Assembly (NCBI GenBank): GCA_039915505.1
Contig: JBDSND010000023.1
Location: 1-21,442 of the forward strand
Source: CAIWHR01 sp039915505
GTDB taxonomy: Bacteria > Pseudomonadota > Gammaproteobacteria > Burkholderiales > Casimicrobiaceae
DNA length: 21,442 nucleotides
Direction of reading: 5' to 3'
The notes under the pieces were generated by a model. It was given only the letters and a program-made list of their open reading frames with translations, did no database searches and was not told where the DNA came from. Below, one piece after another: positions 15,860 to 21,442 of this stretch. The position numbers and the translations under genes were made by a program. The stretch's first letter is position 1, and the number at the start of each line of letters is the position of its first letter.

Positions 15860-16515
15860 GATGATTGTCCCTGCACGCCGAATGCCGCTGACAGTACCCT
15901 TGCCGCCGCTTCGATCGCCTGCTCGTCGCCGGCCGAGAACAAGGCCGAGATGACCGCGATCGCATCGGCGCCGGCCGCGCGCAAGGCGGGCGCATGCTCG
16001 GCGGTGATGCCGCCGATGGCCACGATCGGGAGATGCAATGCGCGAGCCTCGCGCAACAGCGCCGCATCCGCCCGGCGCGCATCGGGCTTGACCGTGGAGG
16101 CGTAGAAGCTTCCGAAGGCAACGTAGTCCGCACCGGCGGCGGCCGCGGCGCGGGCGAGGCCAAGCACGTTGTAGCAGGACACGCCGATGACCGCGTCGGG
16201 ACCGACGCACGCCCGCGCGTCGACGATGCTACCGTCGACCTCGCCGAGGTGCACCCCGGCGGCGGCCACCTCGAGGCACAGGGCGGGATCGTCGTTGACG
16301 ATGAGCTGCGCCGGGGTGTCGCGCAACAATGCCGCGAGGGCGGCTGCCTGCCGGTGGCGCAGCGCTACCGAGGCACTCTTGTTGCGATACTGGACGGTGC
16401 CGGCGCCGCCGCGCACGGCGGCCGCCACGGCAGCGGTGAGCCAAGGGGTGTCGGCCGTATCGGGCGTCACGGCATAAAGACCGGCGACTCGCGGTCGCGC
16501 GGCACGATCCGGCAT
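15856..16515 (-). CDS. thiE: Thiamine-phosphate synthase
   Basis: Joins HMP-pyrophosphate and thiazole phosphate to make thiamine monophosphate. A TIM-barrel protein, 219 aa from the start used. Signature segments: GLYAVTPD at the start, GAGTVQYRNKSAS (pyrophosphate site; most homologues have REK where this has RNK), LIVNDDPALCLEVAAAGVHLGE, IGVSCYN, ADYVAFGSFYASTVKP and IVAIGGITAEHAPALRAAGADAIAVIS. The ATG at 16515 starts 4 nt past the thiD stop. The ATG at 16539 would add eight residues and overlap thiD by 20 nt; neither has a convincing Shine-Dalgarno. It is co-transcribed with thiD, its substrate supplier. Confidence 0.92.
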   Translation of the reverse strand: MPDRAARPRVAGLYAVTPDTADTPWLTAAVAAAVRGGAGTVQYRNKSASVALRHRQAAALAALLRDTPAQLIVNDDPALCLEVAAAGVHLGEVDGSIVDARACVGPDAVIGVSCYNVLGLARAAAAAGADYVAFGSFYASTVKPDARRADAALLREARALHLPIVAIGGITAEHAPALRAAGADAIAVISALFSAGDEQAIEAAARVLSAAFGVQGQSS

Positions 16516-16519
16516 GCGA

Positions 16520-17395
16520 TCAGTGGTTGCTGCGGACATCGGGACTGCGCGCACCTTCGCCGGGCTCGCCGGGCGTGTCGCTGCCTTCGCGCGCCCAGAA
16601 CAGACGATCGGGGAGGAGTTGGCCCATGCCCGGGCGATACGCCTTCTTGAGGGTATGCCAGGTGTAGTCCTGCGCCTCGCGCACCGCTTCCGGAACCTCA
16701 AGCCCGTTTGCGATCATTGCCGCCACCGCGGAGGCGAGCGTGCAGCCGGAGCCGTGGAAGCTGCCGGGCAGCCGGGGCCAGGCGTCGGCGCGCACGATCC
16801 CGCCGCGCCCGTAGAGCGTATTCACGACCTCCGGCGTCGCCTCGTGAGTACCCGTGACCAGCACGAACTCCGTGCCCATCCCGAGCAGACGCTCGGCGCA
16901 CGCCGTCAGGGAGATCTCGTCGTCGTCCTCGGCGTCCGCAAGTCTCCTGGCTTCCATGCTGTTGGGGGTGAGCACCGTGGTTTGCGGCAGCAGCAACTCG
17001 CGCATCGCCTGGTGCATCTCCTCGTTGGCAAGCTCGTCACCGCGGCCCGATGCCAAGACAGGATCGAGTATGAGCGGCACATCGGGATAGTCGGACAGCA
17101 CCTCCGCAATCGCGGCGATGTTCTCGACGCTGCCGAGCACGCCGATCTTGAACGCATCCACCGGCATGTCCTCGAGCAGGCAGCGCGCCTGGTCGGCGAC
17201 CCATTCCGAGTCGAGCGCCTGCAGGCCCTCGACTCCCGCCGTATCTTGCACGGTGATGGCCGTGAGCACCGAGAGCGCGTGGCAACCCATGCTGGAGAGC
17301 GTGAGAATGTCCGCCTGCATGCCCGCACCGCCCGAAGGATCGGACGCGGCGAAAGTCAAGACGATAGGCGGAAAGTCCGGATCGGCGTCGCGCAT
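16520..17395 (-). CDS. thiD: Hydroxymethylpyrimidine / phosphomethylpyrimidine kinase
   Basis: Ribokinase-family enzyme that phosphorylates HMP and then HMP-phosphate to the pyrophosphate used by ThiE. It has 291 aa. SDPSGGAGMQADI (18-30) is the family N-terminal motif, AITVQDTAGV follows, ILDPVLASGRGDEL binds phosphate and substrate, TVLTPNSMEAR comes next, and HGSGCTLASAVAA (214-226) forms the anion hole, with Cys218 in the position of the usual catalytic Cys. The C-terminal 30 residues are hydrophilic and extend beyond the usual core. The ATG at 17395 has no clear Shine-Dalgarno. It is divergent from the rubredoxin gene across 111 nt; I see no TPP riboswitch there. Confidence 0.95.
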   Translation of the reverse strand: MRDADPDFPPIVLTFAASDPSGGAGMQADILTLSSMGCHALSVLTAITVQDTAGVEGLQALDSEWVADQARCLLEDMPVDAFKIGVLGSVENIAAIAEVLSDYPDVPLILDPVLASGRGDELANEEMHQAMRELLLPQTTVLTPNSMEARRLADAEDDDEISLTACAERLLGMGTEFVLVTGTHEATPEVVNTLYGRGGIVRADAWPRLPGSFHGSGCTLASAVAAMIANGLEVPEAVREAQDYTWHTLKKAYRPGMGQLLPDRLFWAREGSDTPGEPGEGARSPDVRSNH

Positions 17396-17461
17396 GAAAG
17401 GGGATTTGGGGGGACGCGATGAGACGTGCCCGTGAAGCTCCGCGGCACGCGAGGAGAGGCT

Positions 17462-17470
17462 TGATAGAAT
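17462..17470 (+). promoter_or_regulatory. Extended -10 promoter for rubredoxin
   Basis: TG-A-TAGAAT matches an extended -10 (TGnTATAAT with one mismatch), 37 nt before the rubredoxin ATG. No good -35 lies upstream, as expected for extended -10 promoters. Confidence 0.5.
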
Positions 17471-17506
17471 CGGATTTTACTCCAACGACGTCGCGGTGCT
17501 TTCTCG

Positions 17507-17671
17507 ATGAAGAAATACATGTGCCTCATCTGCGGTTGGATCTACGACGAGGCCGAAGGTGCGCCCGAAGAAGGCATCCCGGCAGGTACGCGCTGGGAGG
17601 ACGTTCCGCCCAACTGGGCGTGCCCGGAATGCGGCGCGAGGAAGGAAGACTTTGAAATGGTCGAATTCTGA
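17507..17671 (+). CDS. Rubredoxin
   Basis: Small one-electron carrier with a single iron bound by four cysteines. It is 54 aa, the classic length. The ligands are Cys6, Cys9, Cys39 and Cys42 in MCLICGWIYD and WACPECGARKEDF. The family core GIPAGTRWEDVPPNWACPECG is essentially canonical. It could serve an oxidase, an alkane hydroxylase or peroxide defence; the window does not say which. It is divergent from thiD, an arrangement I recall from many betaproteobacteria. Confidence 0.97.
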   Translation: MKKYMCLICGWIYDEAEGAPEEGIPAGTRWEDVPPNWACPECGARKEDFEMVEF

Positions 17672-17793
17672 TTTCGGTTGACCGTTTTCGGTGGGGGCAG
17701 TTTCTAGTTGAGTCGACAGGCTGTGCGGCCAAGAATCCACGAAGGCCGTGCACATCTTGCGTTTCACAACCTGCGATCCGAGCACCTACTCAG

Positions 17794-17863
17794 CGACTGC
17801 CGACCTACGACTGCCGACCTGCGACCGTCAACCGCCAAATGTCAACTGCCAACTGAAAACCGA
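17794..17863 (+). repeat. Degenerate heptanucleotide tandem array upstream of gloA
   Basis: Ten consecutive 7-mers keep the pattern C(G/A)ACYGC or close: CGACTGC, CGACCTA, CGACTGC, CGACCTG, CGACCGT, CAACCGC, CAAATGT, CAACTGC, CAACTGA, AAACCGA. The first two 14-bp pairs are identical except for the last base. The array ends within the gloA Shine-Dalgarno region (CGAGGA, 17861-17866). The rest of the 200-nt rubredoxin-gloA gap shows no gene. Confidence 0.65.
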
Positions 17864-17871
17864 GGACTCAC

Positions 17872-18258
17872 ATGCGCCTCCTGCACACCATGCTTCGCGT
17901 CGGCGATCTCGAGCGAGCGAAGCGCTTCTACACCGACGTGCTCGGCATGCGCGTACTGCGCAGCACCGACCGGCCCGACCAGCAGTACAGCCTCGTCTTC
18001 GTGGGTTACGAGGACGAATCGCGCGGCGCGGTGCTGGAGCTCACGTACAACTACGGCGTCGATCACTACGACCTGGGCTCCGCGTACGGCCACATCGCCA
18101 TCGAGGTCGACGACGCCGCAGCGGCGTGCGACGCCGTGCGCAGCAAAGGCGGCAAAGTCACCCGCGAAGCGGGCCCCGTCAAGGGGGGCTCGACGGTCAT
18201 CGCCTTCGTACAGGATCCGGACGGCTACAAAATCGAGCTGATCGAGCGCAAGTCCTAG
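17872..18258 (+). CDS. gloA: Lactoylglutathione lyase (glyoxalase I)
   Basis: Isomerises the hemithioacetal of methylglyoxal and glutathione to S-lactoylglutathione. It has 128 aa, two beta-alpha-beta-beta-beta modules. The metal ligands fall exactly where they do in the Escherichia coli Ni-dependent enzyme: His5, Glu56 (AVLELTYNYG), His74 (YGHIAIEVDD) and Glu122 (DPDGYKIELIE). The ATG at 17872 has CGAGGA 5 nt upstream. It is a single gene, converging on the second GT41 gene with only 14 nt between stops. Confidence 0.97.
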   Translation: MRLLHTMLRVGDLERAKRFYTDVLGMRVLRSTDRPDQQYSLVFVGYEDESRGAVLELTYNYGVDHYDLGSAYGHIAIEVDDAAAACDAVRSKGGKVTREAGPVKGGSTVIAFVQDPDGYKIELIERKS

Positions 18259-18269
18259 GGCTGCCCTAG
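18255..18269. terminator. Palindrome between convergent gloA and GT41 gene
   Basis: CTAGGGC-T-GCCCTAG is a perfect 7-bp palindrome around one base; as RNA, a 6-bp stem with a 3-nt loop. It spans the gloA stop and lies between the two convergent genes, a usual place for a bidirectional terminator. It lacks a T-tract on either strand. Confidence 0.4.
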
Positions 18270-18272
18270 CAG

Positions 18273-20564
18273 CTAGATCCCGGCGCTCTTCCGGTCGGAT
18301 GCGTCCGCGTGGATCTCCTGCAGCAGTGCCTCCCAATCCCGCACGAAGCCGACTGTATCGAACAGGGGGAGCGCGAGGCGGCGAGCCTCGAGATGCTGCC
18401 GATAGGCGACGAGTTGCGCGGGCGCGCGCACCAGCTCCAGGAGCCGCGCGCGGTAGCCTTCCAGCGACTCGGTAACGAGATCCGGGAGCGCGACGGCGTG
18501 CATGATGCTCGCGCCGACGCGACCGACAAAGGTCGCACCCCGGCACGTCAGCATGGGCACGCCCACCCAGAGCGCGTCGCAAGCCGTCGTGTGCTGTCCC
18601 ACCGGCAGCGTATCCAGGGTGAGATCGGCGCAGCCTACGCGCGCCATGTGCGCGTCCTGCGCCAACGCCGGGGCGAATACGAGCCGGCGCGGATCGACAC
18701 CGTTGCGTTCGGCTTCGCGCACGAGGTTGTCCTGCTGGGCCCGACCCGGCGCGAGCAGCCACAACACCGCTGACGGCGCCGCCCGCAACGCCTCCATCCA
18801 GATGGCAAAGAAGGGACGTGTGAGCTTGTAGGGCTGATTGAAGCAGGTCAGCACCAGTGCCTCCGGTTCGAGGCCGTGCGCGACCCGCGGATCGGTGACC
18901 GGCAGGGCGCGCTTCGAATCGTTGACGAAGTAGCAGCGTGGCAACCGCCATACCCGCTCGTGAAAGAACGCCTCCTCGCCCGGGGGGATGACGATGTCGT
19001 CGGCGACGATGCCGTCGATTCCGTCGAACCCCATCGTGCCGGGGAAGCTCATGTAGTGCAGCTGCACGGGCGCGGGGCGCTCGGCGAGCAGGCCAAGGCG
19101 CGAGCCGCGCGTGAGTCCCTTGCGATCGACCAGGATGTCGATGCCCGCGTCACGGATGCGCTGCGCCACCGCCAGGTCGGAAAGATCGTCGACGTCGTGC
19201 CAGGCATCGAAGGCGGCACAGATGCGCCCGCGCAGCGCGCTGCCGTCGTCCTTGCCGTAGCTGAACGCGTGGACCTCGAAGGCGTCGCGGTCGTGCGCCT
19301 CGAATAGGCCGGCCATGAGCCGACCCGTCGGATGCTCCCGCAAGTCGCTCGACACGTAGCCCAGGCGCAATCGCTTGCCCCGAGGATGCACCGCGATCGG
19401 CGCGGCTACCGGCGGCAGCATGGCGCGGGCCCAGCGACGCGCCACAACCAGCTGCTGCGCCGGCGTGGTCGACATGCCCAGGGCAATGAAGGGTGGGAGA
19501 CGCGGATCGCTGGACTCGTTCTCGACGTTGGCGATCAGCGCGGCTTCGATCGCCTCGACGCCATCCCAGGCGCACGACTGCTGGCGTGCGTGGAGCAGAT
19601 TGGCGAGCGCTGGCGTGAGGCGCGGCGCGGCCTCGACGGCGCGCTCGAACGCGTGCATCGCCCCCGCCTCGTCGCCGAGCGTTCGTTGCGCGATGCCGAG
19701 ATTGTCCCAGACCTCGCCACCGGTGAGCCCGAGGGCCATTGCCCGCTCGAGCGCAGGTGTGGCCTCGGCAGCGCGACCGGCATCGAGCAGAGCCGCACCG
19801 AGTGAGAGGTGCAGTCCTGCGTCGTCGGGTGCGAGCGTTGCAGCTGTAGCCAGGACCCGGCAGGCCTCCGCGCGACGGCCAATGGACTTGAGCAGGATGC
19901 CTTGCTGGTGCAGCACGTCCGGGTGTGCCGGAAATCGCGCCAGGCCGTCGCGACAGAAACTTTCGGCCGCGCGGTAGTCGTGGAGGCGGCACGCGAGCCG
20001 CGCAGCGTGCGCGAAGGCGGCTGCGCTCGTCTCGCGCGCGGTGGTCGCGGTGGCGGCCGCCTCGAAGGCCTCACGAACCCGGCCGAGTTGCTCAAGGGCG
20101 AAGGCGAGCTGAAGCCAGGCCGACCCCATATCCGGATGGCGCGCCGCGACCGCAGCAAATTGCCCTCGCGCCGCCGCGAAGTCACCCGCCTCATAAGCGA
20201 TCACTCCGAGCTCCATCCTGGCCTGGGCGTGAACTGGCGTCTCGGCAATCGCTTCCTCGAGCAGTCGGCTCGCAAGATCGATCCGTCCCGCCATGCGCTC
20301 GAGCCGACCGAGCATCGCCAGGATATCGGCGACCGGGAGGCGCATGGTCCGCGCGCGGCCAAGCGCTCGCTCGGCGCGGGTCCGCGCCGCGGCGGCACGG
20401 CCGTGCCGCATATCGATCTGAGCCAATCGAAGGAGCGCCCCAGGATGGTCCGGAACGGCCCTGAGGATGCTCTGATACACGGCGAGTGCCTGCGGCTCCC
20501 GCCCGGCAGCCTCGTGGGCGAACGCCTCCTGAAACGCCGCGGCGAGGGAGACGACGTGGCTCAT
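18273..20564 (-). CDS. Large TPR + GT41 (O-GlcNAc transferase/SPINDLY-like) glycosyltransferase
   Basis: 763 aa, no signal peptide. Residues 5-325 hold about eight to nine TPR-like repeats (ALAVYQSILRAVPDHPGALLRLAQI, AWLQLAFALEQLGRVREAFEAA, VWDNLGIAQRTLGDEAGAMHAFERAV). A linker typical of bacterial GT41 follows (CAWDGVEAIEAAL; DPRLPPFIALGMSTTPAQQL). The catalytic part begins near 398: LRLGYVSSDLREHPTGRLM with the expected His411, RPAPVQLHYMSFPGTMGFDGID, FNQPYKLTRPFFAIWMEAL with the UDP-binding-type Lys580, and LTLDTLPVGQHTTACDALWVGVP. The residues ILVDRKGLT differ from the usual DLxGYT. The ATG at 20564 lies 10 nt after the sco1 stop; the open frame upstream is a shadow of sco1. Predicted to glycosylate proteins in the cytoplasm; the acceptor is unknown. 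Confidence 0.88.
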   Translation of the reverse strand: MSHVVSLAAAFQEAFAHEAAGREPQALAVYQSILRAVPDHPGALLRLAQIDMRHGRAAAARTRAERALGRARTMRLPVADILAMLGRLERMAGRIDLASRLLEEAIAETPVHAQARMELGVIAYEAGDFAAARGQFAAVAARHPDMGSAWLQLAFALEQLGRVREAFEAAATATTARETSAAAFAHAARLACRLHDYRAAESFCRDGLARFPAHPDVLHQQGILLKSIGRRAEACRVLATAATLAPDDAGLHLSLGAALLDAGRAAEATPALERAMALGLTGGEVWDNLGIAQRTLGDEAGAMHAFERAVEAAPRLTPALANLLHARQQSCAWDGVEAIEAALIANVENESSDPRLPPFIALGMSTTPAQQLVVARRWARAMLPPVAAPIAVHPRGKRLRLGYVSSDLREHPTGRLMAGLFEAHDRDAFEVHAFSYGKDDGSALRGRICAAFDAWHDVDDLSDLAVAQRIRDAGIDILVDRKGLTRGSRLGLLAERPAPVQLHYMSFPGTMGFDGIDGIVADDIVIPPGEEAFFHERVWRLPRCYFVNDSKRALPVTDPRVAHGLEPEALVLTCFNQPYKLTRPFFAIWMEALRAAPSAVLWLLAPGRAQQDNLVREAERNGVDPRRLVFAPALAQDAHMARVGCADLTLDTLPVGQHTTACDALWVGVPMLTCRGATFVGRVGASIMHAVALPDLVTESLEGYRARLLELVRAPAQLVAYRQHLEARRLALPLFDTVGFVRDWEALLQEIHADASDRKSAGI

Positions 20565-20574
20565 CGCACCGGCA

Positions 20575-21195
20575 TCAACCGCCCGAGCCGAGCAATGCGC
20601 GGATGTCGTGGACGAACACGTCGGGGCCCTGCCCGTAGCCGACGTAGACCCGCAGCCGACCGTCAGGGTCGAAGAGGTAGGTGCCGGCCGAGTGGTCCAT
20701 GGTGTAGGTGTCGGGGGTGGGACCCGCACGCCGCTCGGCGAGAATCTTGAATTCCTTCAGCACCCGCGCGGTCGCGTCGCCGTCGCCGCGCAACCCGAGG
20801 AACGTGGGATTGAATGCCGGCACGTAGGCCTTCAGAAGCTCCGCGGTGTCGCGCTGCGGGTCGACCGTAACGAACAGCACCTGCACCCGCGCCGCATCCG
20901 ACCCGATGCGCTTCATCGCCTCGGCGAGCTCGACCATGGTCGTTGGACAGACATCCGGGCAATGGGTATAGCCGAAGAAGAGCACGACCACCTTGCCACG
21001 GAAATCGGCGAGCGTGCGCGGCCGACCGTCGTGGTCGGTGAGCGCGAGCTCGCGCCCGAACGATGCCCCCGTGACGTCGGTGCCGGAAAGCTTCGGTCCG
21101 GCGCGGTCGCACGCGACGATGAGCATGACCGCGAGCGCGGCGGCCAACCATCCCGCGACTCCTACGGCAGGCACGCGGCCCCGCGTCGCGCTCAT
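20575..21195 (-). CDS. SCO1/SenC-family copper chaperone (lipoprotein)
   Basis: Delivers copper to the CuA site of cytochrome c oxidase; thioredoxin fold. It has 206 aa. The hydrophobic N-terminus ends in a lipobox-like Ile-Val-Ala-Cys29, so it is probably anchored to the periplasmic face of the membrane. The copper ligands are Cys79 and Cys83 (GYTHCPDVCPTTM) and His168 (TMDHSAGTYLFD). FRGKVVVLFFGYTHCPDVCP and VLFVTVDPQRDT are diagnostic. The ATG at 21195 overlaps the ctaB stop (ATGA), consistent with a cytochrome oxidase assembly operon. Confidence 0.95.
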   Translation of the reverse strand: MSATRGRVPAVGVAGWLAAALAVMLIVACDRAGPKLSGTDVTGASFGRELALTDHDGRPRTLADFRGKVVVLFFGYTHCPDVCPTTMVELAEAMKRIGSDAARVQVLFVTVDPQRDTAELLKAYVPAFNPTFLGLRGDGDATARVLKEFKILAERRAGPTPDTYTMDHSAGTYLFDPDGRLRVYVGYGQGPDVFVHDIRALLGSGG

Positions 21196-21442
21196 CGCCA
21201 GTAGTGATCGAGTAGGAGCGCCGAGAAGAGCGCCGCAAGGTACGCGATCGAGAACTTGAAGGCGGCGCGCGCCCGTTGATCGCTGTAATGGCGGTAGAGC
21301 CCGACGGCGTGCTTGAGGTACAGCGCCCCCAGCAGCAGCGCTGCGCCGAGATAGGGAAGTCCGCTCATGCCGATCGCGAAGGGGAGCATCGTCACCGCGA
21401 CCAGGATGACCGTGTAGAGCACGATCATGAGCCGGGTGAACT
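21192..21442 (-). CDS. ctaB: Protoheme IX farnesyltransferase (heme O synthase) CtaB/CyoE, C-terminal part
   Basis: Integral membrane UbiA-family enzyme that adds farnesyl to heme B to give heme O. Only the last 82 residues or so are inside the window; the frame is open to the right edge. The visible part matches the family C-terminus: LYTVILVAVTMLPFAIGMSGLPYLGAALLLGALYL (two membrane helices) and RARAAFKFSIAYLAALFSALLLDHY (last helix and the conserved FxxSIxYL). The start is outside. It precedes sco1 with an ATGA overlap. Confidence 0.9.
   Translation of the reverse strand, partial: FTRLMIVLYTVILVAVTMLPFAIGMSGLPYLGAALLLGALYLKHAVGLYRHYSDQRARAAFKFSIAYLAALFSALLLDHYWR

Noticed and set aside
16027..16701. 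Extended upstream frames for hemL and thiE
   Set aside because: They run through the coding region of the preceding gene; ATGA overlap and Shine-Dalgarno evidence place the hemL start at 15859, and the thiE start fits at 16515 or 16539.
17396..17506. TPP riboswitch before thiD
   Set aside because: Only 111 nt separate thiD from rubredoxin and I see none of the conserved thi-box segments (such as CTGAGA or ACCTGATCTGG).
17681..17692. Hairpin ACCG-TTTT-CGGT after rubredoxin as a terminator
   Set aside because: Only 4 bp of stem with no T-tract after it; too weak to call.
1..21442. Mobile elements, tRNA, rRNA or CRISPR
   Set aside because: No transposase-like protein, terminal inverted repeats, cloverleaf sequence, or spaced direct repeats were seen on either strand.

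Overview
The window is GC-rich, tightly packed bacterial DNA. Most genes lie on the minus strand with 4-nt stop/start overlaps. Gene content and order point to a proteobacterium, most likely a betaproteobacterium: the ctaB-sco1 pair, the rubredoxin / thiD-thiE-hemL arrangement, and a type II secretion (T2SS) operon in the Xanthomonas xps order. The taxon is inferred, not proven. I see no tRNA, rRNA, CRISPR array, insertion sequence or other sign of recent mobility.

Positions 1-14120 (minus strand, read right to left) hold a nearly complete T2SS operon: gspE-F-G-[GT41 glycosyltransferase]-H-I-J-[PqqD-like/GT-A fusion]-K-L-M-C(XpsN-like)-D, with gspD cut by the left edge. It encodes the ATPase, the platform proteins (F, L, M, C), five pseudopilins (G, H, I, J, K) and the lipoprotein secretin. 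The two non-standard genes are the notable feature. One is a TPR plus O-GlcNAc-transferase-like (GT41) protein between gspG and gspH. The other has an apparent PqqD/RRE-like winged-helix domain joined to a GT-A glycosyltransferase domain and lies between gspJ and gspK. The stop codon of each overlaps the start of the next pseudopilin gene (ATGA), so both are wired into the operon. A cytoplasmic protein-glycosylation step tied to this T2SS is a reasonable hypothesis.

Positions 14121-14581 are a roughly 460-bp non-coding stretch carrying the probable gsp promoter and a 9-bp inverted repeat. Positions 14582-17395 (minus) hold hemL, thiE and thiD: tetrapyrrole synthesis plus thiamine synthesis. 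Divergent from thiD is a 54-aa rubredoxin (17507-17671, plus), followed by a degenerate heptanucleotide repeat array and gloA (17872-18258, plus).

Positions 18273-21442 (minus) hold ctaB (partial), sco1 and a second, larger TPR-GT41 protein. The first two serve heme O synthesis and copper delivery for cytochrome oxidase. The second GT41 is at the end of this run, converges on gloA, and could belong functionally with the T2SS-linked glycosyltransferases, although it lies outside that operon.
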